Below, in pieces: positions 26,341 through 35,357 of a stretch of DNA of 64,000 nucleotides. Numbering within the stretch: the first letter of the stretch is position 1; every line of letters begins with the position of its first letter. This stretch comes from Chitinophagaceae bacterium (GTDB taxonomy: Bacteria; Bacteroidota; Bacteroidia; Chitinophagales; Chitinophagaceae): the NCBI GenBank assembly GCA_947371755.1, contig CANBQT010000001.1:62001-126000 (forward strand). Direction: 5' to 3'. The notes below the pieces were generated by a model. It was not told the origin of the DNA. It made no database searches and saw only the letters and a program-made list of their open reading frames with translations. The position numbers and the translations under genes are program-made.

Positions 26341-27807
26341 TTATTTTATTTTTGAATACACAATTCTCAAACGCATTCTAAAACGCGTATGATTTCCACC
26401 TCCCAATCTCACTCTTCCATTAGACACAATATTACCATAATTCTGATTCATCATCCAAGTATACCTTGAAGCAGTATTTGGGTATGCGTCTGAATAGTAC
26501 AAAGAGTCATTAGATGGTGCGGTAAGAATTAAATTAAAGGCTGTATCAGAACGCGTTGCGATACCCTGAACATACCTACTTATATTAAAATTGTACGCAG
26601 CAACCTGATCATATCCTTGAGTAGATTTATAGGTAATATATCCACCCATTGTTGTGATATTTGGCCCACTCAATGTGCTTACCACAAAATCATTTGGAAT
26701 ATTTCTTTTGTGCTGATATACGCTATCGTAAATACTTAGCATCAAATATCTAGGCGGAAGCATTTGATTATCCAATCCCGGATGAGCGACATCTGGTATT
26801 TGTTCCGTTATCAATTCAGCTCTATGTATAATTCTATTACTTAAACTCTGCAGACCAGGCACTCTGATTCTAACTCCCGTTCCAGGCATTGATTGAACAT
26901 ATACCATCGAATCCGTTTTGGGAGTTGCTGATAAATGACCTGCAACTTCTGCACCAGTTCTATTTCTTGTAATGAAGTTGGCATGACCAGAAGTTTGAGT
27001 GTTGAATCTTAAATAAGAAACGGTGGTATCTCTTACTGTTGAAGCACTTGTTGCTGTGGTATAGTAGAGTGCTAATTTAGTATTGGTATCTCCCAGATTA
27101 ATATTCAAAAATGCATTTGAAGGAGAAGAGGGATCTGGAATTAGTGCAAAGCCATTAAAAAAAGTTCTAAATATTGAATCTGATTTATAGGCATTTGTTG
27201 AATCATAATCCAGGATCATTCTCTTGGCAAAGCTGTTACTCAACTTGATTCGAATTTGATTTTTAGATGCTTCGAATCTATTGATGACAGAATCTCCCAA
27301 TCTTCTAATATCTATTGTTTGAGTTGGAACAAGCGGTGTAGAGTTATAGGAAATAGGAAAAGCATTCGGATAATTTGCAGGATAGTCTCGGAACTGATCC
27401 ATCAAACTATTGATTTCGTAAACATTAAATTTTAAAGGTTGCAAAGAATCGCCGTAGGCACTTTTATAACTTAAAACCAATACAGCTGAATCAACTTTAA
27501 TGCTATCTTTTGTACCTGCCATAAAAAAGGGATAGCCATTAGCCGCCACTTCAAAAAAGATAGAACCAGTAGATTTTCCAAATAACGGATCGTTAGAGAT
27601 AGCACCCATTACATGTGTATCAGATTTATATACTCTGATAGTATCAAAATCGTCGTAACTGTCAGTAATTACAGAAAAAGTAGTATCCAAGGTAGTAATT
27701 CCATCAACTGGGGGAATTAATCCTGATCCAACATCAGTTGTTGTAATACGCGTACAGCCTGAGAAAATAAGCGCAATTGCGAAACTGCATACCAATAGCT
27801 TACGCAT
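26341..27807 (-). CDS. DUF4270 family lipoprotein
   Basis: 488 residues from ATG 27807; longer starts at 27825 or 27849 are possible. Signal peptide KLLVCSFAIALIFSGC ends in a lipobox. The family hallmark follows: GSGLIPPVDGITTLDTTFSV, then VMGAISNDPLFGKSTGSIFFEV. The remainder is a beta-rich exported protein. Function is unknown; the gene very commonly neighbours a half-length glycogen-synthase-like gene in Bacteroidota, exactly as here. It begins 28 bp after that gene's stop codon (the longest start would overlap it), suggesting one operon. Surface or periplasmic location depends on lipoprotein sorting, which cannot be read reliably. Confidence 0.88.
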   Translation of the reverse strand: MRKLLVCSFAIALIFSGCTRITTTDVGSGLIPPVDGITTLDTTFSVITDSYDDFDTIRVYKSDTHVMGAISNDPLFGKSTGSIFFEVAANGYPFFMAGTKDSIKVDSAVLVLSYKSAYGDSLQPLKFNVYEINSLMDQFRDYPANYPNAFPISYNSTPLVPTQTIDIRRLGDSVINRFEASKNQIRIKLSNSFAKRMILDYDSTNAYKSDSIFRTFFNGFALIPDPSSPSNAFLNINLGDTNTKLALYYTTATSASTVRDTTVSYLRFNTQTSGHANFITRNRTGAEVAGHLSATPKTDSMVYVQSMPGTGVRIRVPGLQSLSNRIIHRAELITEQIPDVAHPGLDNQMLPPRYLMLSIYDSVYQHKRNIPNDFVVSTLSGPNITTMGGYITYKSTQGYDQVAAYNFNISRYVQGIATRSDTAFNLILTAPSNDSLYYSDAYPNTASRYTWMMNQNYGNIVSNGRVRLGGGNHTRFRMRLRIVYSKIK

Positions 27808-27835
27808 TGTAAAAAATGAATCCATTAGATAAAAA

Positions 27836-28654
27836 TTACTTGCCCGCAAGGTCGTTGTACAATTCTAAATACTCTGTTAAATCAGAATCCCATCCTTTAA
27901 ATGGAACTGTTTTCTTGCCTTTTACTTTTGAGAATTCATCGGTTAATTTCTTTTCAATCATATCCGAACCAAAAGTAATAGCGTCTGCATATGTGGCCCC
28001 GCCTCTAAACATTGCAGTATTGTTATTGTCTTTAAAACTTTCTAAATCTTTTTCTTTAATGTTTACATTGATCAGGGCTTTTTTAATAAAATCAGCTCCA
28101 AAGTCTTCGGTAAAAGTATTTTGTCCCACTGTAAAAATCACTTTACTGTTCCCAAAAACCGGCTCTTTTTTATAAGCCGTTTTGATATAAGCAGGAATTA
28201 AACCAGTCATCCAACCACTACAATGAATGATGTCTGGAGGCCAGCCAAATTTTTTCACTGTTTCCAATGCTCCTTTACAGAAGAATATGGTTCTCAATGC
28301 ATTATCATCAAACCAGGTTTCTGCATCGTCATGAAAAATTTGTTTGCGCTTAAAGAAATCTTCATTTTCCAAAAAGTAAACTTGCAAGCGTGCATTTGGC
28401 AAGGAAGCCACTTTAATTTGAAGGGGGTAATCATCATTGTCTACAGACACGTTAATTCCTGAGAGTCGAACAACTTCGTGTAAACGATGCCTTCTCTCAT
28501 TAATTACTCCAAATCTGGGCATGATACATCTAACTTCTAACCCTGTATCATTACTTTTAATAGCCAATTTGTTAATCACCTCTGCAAACTCAGTAAGTTC
28601 CAGATAAGGAGACATCTCCGTGGCTATGAATAAAATTCTTTTTTTGGTTGACAT
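27836..28654 (-). CDS. Starch/glycogen synthase catalytic-domain (GT5) protein, half-length
   Basis: 272 residues from ATG 28654 (a GTG two codons earlier is in frame). Only the N-terminal Rossmann domain of GT5 glycogen synthase is present: RILFIATEMSPYLELTEFAEVI in place of the usual E-x-x-P-x-x-K-x-G-G-L-x-D-V loop, then CIMPRFGVI, DIIHCSGWMTGLIPAYIKT and KVIFTVGQNTF. The KxGGL ADP-glucose loop is lost (TEFAEV) and the whole C-terminal nucleotide-binding domain is missing. It is therefore unlikely to make glycogen alone. This short form recurs in Bacteroidota next to DUF4270, so it is probably a conserved family with a different role, not a broken gene. Confidence 0.8.
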   Translation of the reverse strand: MSTKKRILFIATEMSPYLELTEFAEVINKLAIKSNDTGLEVRCIMPRFGVINERRHRLHEVVRLSGINVSVDNDDYPLQIKVASLPNARLQVYFLENEDFFKRKQIFHDDAETWFDDNALRTIFFCKGALETVKKFGWPPDIIHCSGWMTGLIPAYIKTAYKKEPVFGNSKVIFTVGQNTFTEDFGADFIKKALINVNIKEKDLESFKDNNNTAMFRGGATYADAITFGSDMIEKKLTDEFSKVKGKKTVPFKGWDSDLTEYLELYNDLAGK

Positions 28655-28690
28655 TATCACGCCATTTTAGCAAAACTTGAAAATAATTTG

Positions 28691-28720
28691 CAAAGGTACT
28701 AAAAATAGATAGAAACTCAA
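28691..28720 (-). promoter_or_regulatory. Bacteroidota-type promoter for the GT5-like/DUF4270 operon
   Basis: On the minus strand TTG (28718-28720), 19 bases, then TACCTTTG (28691-28698). This is the best-formed -33/-7 pair in the window. Transcription would begin about 30 nt before the ATG at 28654. Confidence 0.65.
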
Positions 28721-28869
28721 GAGTAATCGAATTTGTACCCCTATTCCCTGTAAATGTTCCTGGAATTAGAAAGTTGGACATATTAAATAAATGCAAAGAC
28801 TTTAAGCTGAATCGGGAAAAACACGATTTTTAAAATTGCTTGCGTAACTTGCCACAGAATGATCGCTAC

Positions 28870-29883
28870 ATGAAAAAAAGGCTAATTGCTGTATTAAAAT
28901 ATCTATTTTTCTTAGGAATTGGTGTATTTCTGGTTTGGTGGAGTCTGCATCAAATACCAAACGACAAATGGGGAGAATTCAAAGAATCTTTAAGAACAGC
29001 CAGATTTGGCTTGATCGCTCCTGTTTTCCTGATATTAACTTTGAGTCATATATGTAGGGCACTTCGTTGGAGGATATTGATGACCCCAATGGGCTATAAA
29101 CCTTCCATCATCAATACCTTTTTTGCTGTGATGATAGGCTATTTAGCCAATCTGGCCGTTCCCCGCTTAGGAGAAGTATTGAAATGTACCATATTGGCGA
29201 AATACGAAAAAGTGCCAGCCGAAAAACTGGTTGGAACGATAGTGGCAGAAAGGGCTTTTGATGTTATTTCCTTAGGTATTGTATTTTTACTTGCCTTTAT
29301 TTTCCAGTTTGATGTGGTGGGTGAATATGGCAAACAGCTCATCAAAGACCTATTACATAATAAATCTGGTCATTTTTCTGCCAATAAGCTATTCATTGTT
29401 TTGGGAGTTCTCGTACTTCTGCTGATAGCTTTAAAGGTTTGGTTCAACCAATTTGCCCATCTAAACATAGTGATACTTTTCAAAAAAATCCTTCGGGGAA
29501 TCTGGGAAGGATTGAGCAGTGTAAACAAGTTGCAGAATAAAGGGATGTTCTTTTTTTACAGTTTTGCCATTTGGTCGCTCTATATTATTGGAACCTGGGT
29601 GGGATTATACGCTACACAAGGTACTTCCCAACTGGGCATTCAGGATGCCATCACAGCCTTAGCATTTGCGAGTATTGGGATGATCATCACACCGGGAGGA
29701 ATTGGTGCTTATGCCTTCTTTATGGCAAAAGTTTTAGAGAAAAGTGATATCCCTTTCGAAATCGGATTTGCCAATGGAACGCTACAATGGTTTGCTCAAT
29801 TTATGATCGTATTAATTGTCGGGACCATTTGTGTGATCTTATTGCCAATCTATAATAAAAATAAAACACATGAGGGCAATTAA
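28870..29883 (+). CDS. Lysylphosphatidylglycerol synthase-type transmembrane protein (YbhN/UPF0104 family)
   Basis: 337 residues from ATG 28870. About eight hydrophobic segments (near 5-25, 45-65, 75-100, 125-150, 185-205, 235-260, 270-295, 305-330). Family motifs: HICRALRWRILM after the second segment, FAVMIGYLANLAVPRLGEVLKC, GTIVAERAFDVISL, and SIGMIITPGGIGAYAFF. Members lack the synthase domain of MprF and are thought to move or modify lipids in the inner membrane; the substrate is unknown. In many relatives this gene follows panC-panD; here they are absent. Its end overlaps the next gene by 14 bp. Confidence 0.85.
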   Translation: MKKRLIAVLKYLFFLGIGVFLVWWSLHQIPNDKWGEFKESLRTARFGLIAPVFLILTLSHICRALRWRILMTPMGYKPSIINTFFAVMIGYLANLAVPRLGEVLKCTILAKYEKVPAEKLVGTIVAERAFDVISLGIVFLLAFIFQFDVVGEYGKQLIKDLLHNKSGHFSANKLFIVLGVLVLLLIALKVWFNQFAHLNIVILFKKILRGIWEGLSSVNKLQNKGMFFFYSFAIWSLYIIGTWVGLYATQGTSQLGIQDAITALAFASIGMIITPGGIGAYAFFMAKVLEKSDIPFEIGFANGTLQWFAQFMIVLIVGTICVILLPIYNKNKTHEGN

Positions 29884-30367
29884 TAGTATCCCACAAAAAA
29901 TAGCTGCAATAAAAGAACTCTCTTTTAAGATTGCCGCCTGGCGTGCAACTGGAAAAACCATTGCATTTACGAATGGCTGTTTCGACATTTTACATGAAGG
30001 TCATATTTTTTCATTGTCTCAGGCAGCCAAAGAAGCAGACCTATTAATTGTTGGGGTTAATAGTGATGCCAGTGTAAAAAGATTAAAAGGAAACGATCGT
30101 CCGATTAATCACGAAAAAAGCAGGGCATTACTTTTAGCAAGTTTAGCCATCATAGATGCGGTGATAATTTTTGAAGAAGACACCCCACTTGAACTCATTA
30201 AAGCTATTCTTCCTGATGTATTGGTAAAAGGCGGAGATTATACGGTGGAACAAATAGTAGGCGCCAAAGAAGTGATTTCAAATGGCGGCAATGTGATCAT
30301 CAATCCAATCGTTGAGGGCTATTCCACTACAGGAATTATACAACAAATTAAATCTTCCTATTCTTAG
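29870..30367 (+). CDS. rfaE2: D-glycero-beta-D-manno-heptose 1-phosphate adenylyltransferase (HldE C-domain type)
   Basis: 165 residues. Cytidylyltransferase fold with TNGCFDILHEGH (HxGH-type motif, His 42 and 45), VGVNSDASVKRLKG and the C-terminal GYSTTGIIQQI replacing the usual GxSTTxII motif. It adds AMP to heptose-1-phosphate, giving ADP-heptose for lipopolysaccharide core. The kinase half (HldE N-domain) is not fused and not in the window, so it must be a separate gene. It is translationally coupled to the upstream membrane protein by a 14-bp overlap, which fits a shared envelope role. Confidence 0.9.
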   Translation: MRAINSIPQKIAAIKELSFKIAAWRATGKTIAFTNGCFDILHEGHIFSLSQAAKEADLLIVGVNSDASVKRLKGNDRPINHEKSRALLLASLAIIDAVIIFEEDTPLELIKAILPDVLVKGGDYTVEQIVGAKEVISNGGNVIINPIVEGYSTTGIIQQIKSSYS

Positions 30368-30411
30368 TTGCCAATCATAAAAACTTAACACCATTTAGTT
30401 GGTCACTTTTA

Positions 30412-30419
30412 TATTTTTG
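30412..30419 (+). promoter_or_regulatory. -7 element (TATTTTTG) of ppk1
   Basis: Full match to TAnnTTTG, 20 bp before the ppk1 ATG, in the 72-bp gap after the heptose adenylyltransferase gene. The expected -33 is not clear. Confidence 0.45.
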
Positions 30420-30439
30420 GTGCTTACACTTTACAGATC

Positions 30440-32533
30440 ATGGCTAAAAAACAGTTCATACAAAGAGACATTAGCTGGTTAAGTTTTAATGCAAGGGTTT
30501 TACAGGAAGCTAATGACCCTACTGTACCATTAAGTGCCAGAATAAGATTTTTAGGAATTTTTTCAAATAATTCTGACGAGTTTTTCCGGGTTAGGGTGGC
30601 TACCTTAAAGAGAATGATTGAGTTTTCTGAAAGTCGCAAAAAACTGAATATGCATTTGGAAATAGACCCCCAAATGATTCTGGATGATATTCAGACAATC
30701 GTTTTGCAACAACAAAATGAATTTAATAGAATCTGGGACGGGATCATTAAAGAACTTAAAAAAGAAAAAATATTCTTGGTTGATGAAAACCATCTGACAA
30801 AAGATCAACAAAACTTTGTTAGAAATTATTTTGACGAAGAAGTTCGCTCGAATATTATTCCATTGATGATTGAAAGTCTACCGCAACTACCCTACTTAAG
30901 AGATAAAAGTATTTATTTGGGTATTGTCATGTCTAAAAACAGTTCAGCATATCGTCAAAAATATGCTTTGATCGAAATTCCTGCCAAGGCAAATGGGCGG
31001 TTTGTGATTTTACCTTCTAAAGTTGGTGAAACGCAAATCATTTTATTAGAAGATATCATTCGATTTAACCTTCCTCATATATTCACCTATTTTGGATTTG
31101 ATCATTTTAAATCACATATTTTCAAAGTAACCAAAGATGCTGAGATAGATCTGGATAGTGATGTAAGCACCACCTTTGTGGAGAAAATAGAAAAAGGATT
31201 AAAAAATAGAAGGAAAGGCAAACCGGTTCGGTTTGTGTATGACAAAGAAATGGATGCGGGATTGCTAGAATACCTGATTCGACGATTAAGTTTGAATAGA
31301 AAAAGTAATATCATACCAGGAGGTCGTATCCACAATTTCAGGCACTTCATGGACTTTCCTGATGTGATTAAAGAAAAGAGTACAAGAAGACCTGCTTTTA
31401 CACATCCTGAATTAAAAAGTAGTATGCGTGTAACGGATGTGATCTTGAAAAAGGATGTATTACTGAATTTCCCCTATCACTCTTTTAATGCATTGATCGA
31501 TCTCTTGCGAGAAGCTGCCATGGATCCGGATGTGAATAGTATAAAAATAACAGCCTACCGTTTAGCATCTAATTCAAAAATCATCAATGCTTTAATCAAT
31601 GCTGCCCGAAATGGTAAAGAAGTGGTGGTGATGCTCGAACTAAAAGCAAGATTTGATGAAGAAGCGAATTTGGAATGGAAAAAAGTATTAGAGGAAGAAG
31701 GCATTAAAGTTTTGTTGGGGGTGCCCAAAATGAAAATTCACGCGAAACTATGCATCATTAAAAAAAGAAAAGGCAACACTACTGTTCAATATGGGTTTGT
31801 AAGTACAGGCAATTTGAATGAAAGCACTTCGAAGGTTTATAGCGACCATTGTTTACTTACCAGCAATAGAAAGGTAATGGCTGATATTAATAGGATTTTT
31901 CGTTATCTGGAAAACTGGAGAAATGGAACACTTCCTTTGCAGGCTTGTAAAACATTGATGGTTTGTCCCAACAATATGCGCAAAGAAATTATTGGCCTGA
32001 TTAATCGAGAGATAAAATCAGCAAAATCAGGCAAGCCAGCACAAATCATTTTAAAAGTCAATTCACTCAGCGATGATTTTTTAATTACAAAACTTTACGA
32101 GGCGGCTACAGCAGGGGTTGAAATAAAGATGATAGTGAGGGGAATTTTTTGTCCATTATTAGAAAACAAGAAGTTTAAGAAACACGCAACTGCAATCAGT
32201 ATTGTGGACGAGTATTTAGAACACGCGAGGGTAATGATTTTTCATAACGCAGGAAAAGAAAAAATGTATATCTCAAGTGCAGATTGGATGGTTAGAAACC
32301 TGGATCACCGTGTAGAGGCAGCAATTCCTATCACAAATCCGGATTTACAACAAGAATTAAAGGATATTATCCACATACAATTAAGAGATAACGTTAAAGC
32401 AAGGGTATTGAACAACGAATTAACCAACAACTATGTACCTTCCGATGGCAAAAAGAAAATAAGATCTCAAATTGAGACTTATAATTATCTGATCAAGAAA
32501 AATATTGCAACAAGTGAGGTTAGCCGCCATTGA
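30440..32533 (+). CDS. ppk1: Polyphosphate kinase 1
   Basis: 697 residues. N-terminal domain (RDISWLSFNARVLQEA, RIRFLGIFSNNSDEFFRVRVATLKR), head domain, and two phospholipase-D-like catalytic domains: SIKITAYRLASNSKIINALI, KMKIHAKLCIIKK with the phospho-accepting His, and LEHARVMIFH in the second. It makes polyphosphate from ATP reversibly, typically membrane-associated. The downstream exopolyphosphatase gene overlaps its end by 20 bp, so synthesis and breakdown are encoded together. Own -7 element upstream. Confidence 0.94.
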   Translation: MAKKQFIQRDISWLSFNARVLQEANDPTVPLSARIRFLGIFSNNSDEFFRVRVATLKRMIEFSESRKKLNMHLEIDPQMILDDIQTIVLQQQNEFNRIWDGIIKELKKEKIFLVDENHLTKDQQNFVRNYFDEEVRSNIIPLMIESLPQLPYLRDKSIYLGIVMSKNSSAYRQKYALIEIPAKANGRFVILPSKVGETQIILLEDIIRFNLPHIFTYFGFDHFKSHIFKVTKDAEIDLDSDVSTTFVEKIEKGLKNRRKGKPVRFVYDKEMDAGLLEYLIRRLSLNRKSNIIPGGRIHNFRHFMDFPDVIKEKSTRRPAFTHPELKSSMRVTDVILKKDVLLNFPYHSFNALIDLLREAAMDPDVNSIKITAYRLASNSKIINALINAARNGKEVVVMLELKARFDEEANLEWKKVLEEEGIKVLLGVPKMKIHAKLCIIKKRKGNTTVQYGFVSTGNLNESTSKVYSDHCLLTSNRKVMADINRIFRYLENWRNGTLPLQACKTLMVCPNNMRKEIIGLINREIKSAKSGKPAQIILKVNSLSDDFLITKLYEAATAGVEIKMIVRGIFCPLLENKKFKKHATAISIVDEYLEHARVMIFHNAGKEKMYISSADWMVRNLDHRVEAAIPITNPDLQQELKDIIHIQLRDNVKARVLNNELTNNYVPSDGKKKIRSQIETYNYLIKKNIATSEVSRH

Positions 32534-33401
32534 TATTGGGAGTAACGCAGCAAGGCTATTGATAGTTGAAGTAAGTTCCGACAAATTTGGCAATCCAATT
32601 TTCAATAAACTTAATTTAGTAAGGGTACCATTAAGACTTGGTTTTGATGTATTCGACAAAGGAGAAATCTCAAAAGAAAAGAGGGGGATGATTCTCCAAA
32701 CAATGAAGGCATATACTCATCTGATTAACGCTTATGGGGTAACCAATACAATTGCCTGTGCCACTTCTGCCATGCGTGATGCTGTTAATAGCAATGATAT
32801 TATCCGCAAAATAAAAATGGAAACAGGTCTTAATATCGAAGTTATTACTGGCGATTTTGAGGCATCATTAATTTATGAGAACCATGTTGCGGAAACTATG
32901 GATACAGATCATAGTTATTTGTATATAGATGTAGGTGGCGGTAGTACAGAGCTTACATTTTTTGCAGAAGGCAAACTGATCTTCAAACAGTCTTTTAATA
33001 TTGGAACGATTCGTTTATTAAAAGATATGGTACCGGATATAAAATGGACAGACCTCAAAGATTTTATCAAAAACAAAACAAAGGGGTATAAAAAAATAGT
33101 CGCAATTGGTACAGGAGGAAACATCAATAAAGTTTTTTCATTGAGCAAAAAGAAAGACGGCAAACCACTTAGTTTAGATCTATTAAAAGACTATTATAAA
33201 GAGATTTCAAGTTTTTCATTGGAAGACCGTATCAATATTTATAAACTGCGGGCCGACAGAGCTGATGTAATTGTACCTGCACTACAAATTTATATCAACA
33301 TCATGCGATGGGCAGACTCAGAAGAAATCTATGTGCCTAAAATTGGTTTGGCAGATGGTTTGATCCAGCATCTATATTCAGAGCTAAGTTCAAAAGATTA
33401 A
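32514..33401 (+). CDS. ppx: Exopolyphosphatase / guanosine pentaphosphate phosphohydrolase
   Basis: 295 residues from GTG 32514, giving the family-typical start RLAAIDIGSNAARLLI; TTG at 32505 is the alternative, and no ATG is available. ASKHA fold: phosphate-1 loop AAIDIGSNAARL, ACATSAMRDA, the phosphate-2 loop YIDVGGGSTELTFF, and a C-terminal GTGGNINKVF. It lacks the HD domain and extra region of the long E. coli enzyme, so it is the short Ppx type. It releases phosphate from polyphosphate ends or splits pppGpp. It overlaps ppk1, consistent with one operon. Confidence 0.88.
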   Translation: MRLAAIDIGSNAARLLIVEVSSDKFGNPIFNKLNLVRVPLRLGFDVFDKGEISKEKRGMILQTMKAYTHLINAYGVTNTIACATSAMRDAVNSNDIIRKIKMETGLNIEVITGDFEASLIYENHVAETMDTDHSYLYIDVGGGSTELTFFAEGKLIFKQSFNIGTIRLLKDMVPDIKWTDLKDFIKNKTKGYKKIVAIGTGGNINKVFSLSKKKDGKPLSLDLLKDYYKEISSFSLEDRINIYKLRADRADVIVPALQIYINIMRWADSEEIYVPKIGLADGLIQHLYSELSSKD

Positions 33402-33478
33402 AGGCCCGTCTAAGACAAATTCACCGATAACTGCTAATATTTCACCCATATTCCGCATCAAAGAGCTAAAACCTTGAA

Positions 33479-33486
33479 TATCTTTG
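33479..33486 (+). promoter_or_regulatory. -7 element (TATCTTTG) ahead of the LytS-type kinase gene
   Basis: Full TAnnTTTG match in the 118-bp gap after ppx, 33 bp before the TTG start at 33520. It suggests that the two-component pair has its own transcript. Confidence 0.45.
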
Positions 33487-33519
33487 ATATGTGTATCATT
33501 TCATTAATAACATCTCCCC

Positions 33520-34596
33520 TTGGTTAATCAAAATAGGAAAATAGTATCAATCATTGCGCATCTGGCTGCCTGGGCGTGTTTTTTTGCACTACCCTATTTA
33601 GTATTTTTTCCCAGGATGCTTGATTCTCAATTTACAATTAGTAATCATTTGATCGCAACGATCATCTGTAACAATGTTTTCTTGGTACTTTTTTATTATT
33701 TTAATACTCAATATTTGATTCCCCAATTATTGATGAAAGAGAAATGGGGTATCTATATTTTTACTATCATTTCATTGTTGTTGGTCTTTCTTTTTCTTCC
33801 TAGATATATTGCAGGCCTGATTGCAAGCCCTGAAATTCATACCAATTTTGATCCCAATAACTCCAAAGGAACAAGCCATCCGAGAAATAGAAGAAGATCT
33901 TTAGTTGACACATACAATATTGCAATCTTTTTTCTTGTATTTACTGTGGGCACCTGTATTGCCGTCATTCAAAGATGGCTGATTACCGAAGAGACCAGAA
34001 AAGAAGCAGAAAATCAAAAAGTAAACACAGAATTATCCTTTTTGAAATCACAAATAAACCCTCATTTCTTCTTTAACACATTGAATAATATATATTCATT
34101 AGCTATTATTAGGAGTGAGAAAACCGCTCCTGCTGTGATGAAGCTTTCATCAATCATGAGATATATCCTTACTGAAACCACACAGAACCTGGTACCCTTG
34201 CAAAATGAAGTAGATTTTATCAATAATTATATTGAATTGCAGCAGGTGCGGTTAACTGATAAAACAACCATTTATTTTCAGGCAAAAGGTGCAATTGAAA
34301 ATAAACTTATTGCCCCACTGCTATTTATCCCCTTTGTAGAAAATGCATTTAAATATGGCATCAGCACCAAGCATTCATCTACCATTGAAATAAATCTTGT
34401 GGCATTAGAAAACAGTATTGTATTTGATGTAAGCAATGATATAATTCCATCAGAAAACAATATGCTTGAGAACACGGGGATTGGTATTAACAATGTAAAA
34501 AGACGATTAGAATTGATGTATCCAGACAACCATTTGCTAACACATTTTGTTCAGGATAATCATTATAATGTTCACTTAGAAATCAAACTATCATGA
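33520..34596 (+). CDS. LytS/YehU-type sensor histidine kinase
   Basis: 358 residues from TTG 33520, the only start before the first membrane segment (in-frame stop at 33508-33510). Four hydrophobic segments at about 10-30, 42-60, 77-98 and 133-152, then a short coiled stretch (TEETRKEAENQKVNTEL) and the His_kinase domain with SQINPHFFFNTLN, phospho-acceptor His 182. The ATPase end has FVENAFKYGI and NTGIGINNVKRRLELMYP. It autophosphorylates and passes phosphate to the LytTR regulator, whose ATG overlaps its stop. The signal is unknown. Confidence 0.9.
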   Translation: MVNQNRKIVSIIAHLAAWACFFALPYLVFFPRMLDSQFTISNHLIATIICNNVFLVLFYYFNTQYLIPQLLMKEKWGIYIFTIISLLLVFLFLPRYIAGLIASPEIHTNFDPNNSKGTSHPRNRRRSLVDTYNIAIFFLVFTVGTCIAVIQRWLITEETRKEAENQKVNTELSFLKSQINPHFFFNTLNNIYSLAIIRSEKTAPAVMKLSSIMRYILTETTQNLVPLQNEVDFINNYIELQQVRLTDKTTIYFQAKGAIENKLIAPLLFIPFVENAFKYGISTKHSSTIEINLVALENSIVFDVSNDIIPSENNMLENTGIGINNVKRRLELMYPDNHLLTHFVQDNHYNVHLEIKLS

Positions 34597-35288
34597 TCCA
34601 TTGTATTGCAATTGATGATGAGCCCTTAGCCCTTCAACTTATCAACGAATATTGTGGAAAGATTTCATTTCTTCAATTAGATAAAGTATTTACCAATACC
34701 GATGAAGCAAAAATTTGGCTTTCACAAAACAAAGTAGATTTATTATTCCTTGATATACAAATGCCAGATGTAAATGGTTTACAATTCTATAAAAGTTTAC
34801 AAGAAAAACCATTAGTCATTTTTACAACTGCATATAAAGATTTTGCCGTAGACGGATTTAATGTAGATGCGGTAGACTATCTTTTAAAACCATTTGAATA
34901 TGATCGATTTTTAAAAGCAGTTTATAAATCGAAAGAATATATAGAATTTTTAAGTTCTCAGGAATTGCAATTGAATTCGATTTTCGTAAAAGTCAATTAC
35001 GAAATAATGAAAATTAACTTAAAAGACATAGAGCTTATCGAAGCCCTTGATGATTATATAAAACTGTACATTAAGCCTAATCCGGTTTTAACCTTAATGA
35101 CTTTAAAAAGTATACAAGAAAGGTTACCAGTAAGGGATTTTGTTAGGGTTCACCGATCTTTTATTGTTCCCATGAATAAAATTGAAAAATTCAGCAAAAC
35201 CAAATTAATGGTTGCTGGAAAAGAGATCCCTATAGGAAGTAGTTATAGCTTCGTATATGATCAGCTATTAGAACTTTCACAAAGATAA
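34593..35288 (+). CDS. LytTR-family response regulator
   Basis: 231 residues. Receiver domain with acidic pair DD at 8-9, phospho-acceptor Asp 54 in LLFLDIQMPDV, and Lys in YLLKPFEYDRF. The C-terminal LytTR DNA-binding domain at about 130-228 (IFVKVNYEIMKINLKDIELIEAL, FVRVHRSFIVPMNKIEKF). It would bind direct repeats upstream of its targets. It overlaps the kinase gene by four bases (ATGA), a standard cognate pair. Targets are not evident; the neighbours are polyphosphate enzymes on one side and ALDH7 on the other. Confidence 0.92.
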   Translation: MIHCIAIDDEPLALQLINEYCGKISFLQLDKVFTNTDEAKIWLSQNKVDLLFLDIQMPDVNGLQFYKSLQEKPLVIFTTAYKDFAVDGFNVDAVDYLLKPFEYDRFLKAVYKSKEYIEFLSSQELQLNSIFVKVNYEIMKINLKDIELIEALDDYIKLYIKPNPVLTLMTLKSIQERLPVRDFVRVHRSFIVPMNKIEKFSKTKLMVAGKEIPIGSSYSFVYDQLLELSQR

Positions 35289-35335
35289 GACCTGGATTTA
35301 CACTTAGTAATCTGTTATAGAAGTCCGCCAATCCC

Positions 35336-35343
35336 TACCTTTG
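35336..35343 (+). promoter_or_regulatory. -7 element (TACCTTTG) of the ALDH gene
   Basis: Full TAnnTTTG match 14 bp before the ATG at 35358, in the 69-bp gap after the response regulator gene. -33 not clear (TGTT at about 35313). Confidence 0.5.
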
Positions 35344-35357
35344 GCAAAATTTATTGT

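Noticed and set aside
27836..28654. Half-length glycogen synthase as a broken gene
   Set aside because: No remnant of the C-terminal domain is found downstream, and the same short form next to DUF4270 is, to my knowledge, common in this phylum.
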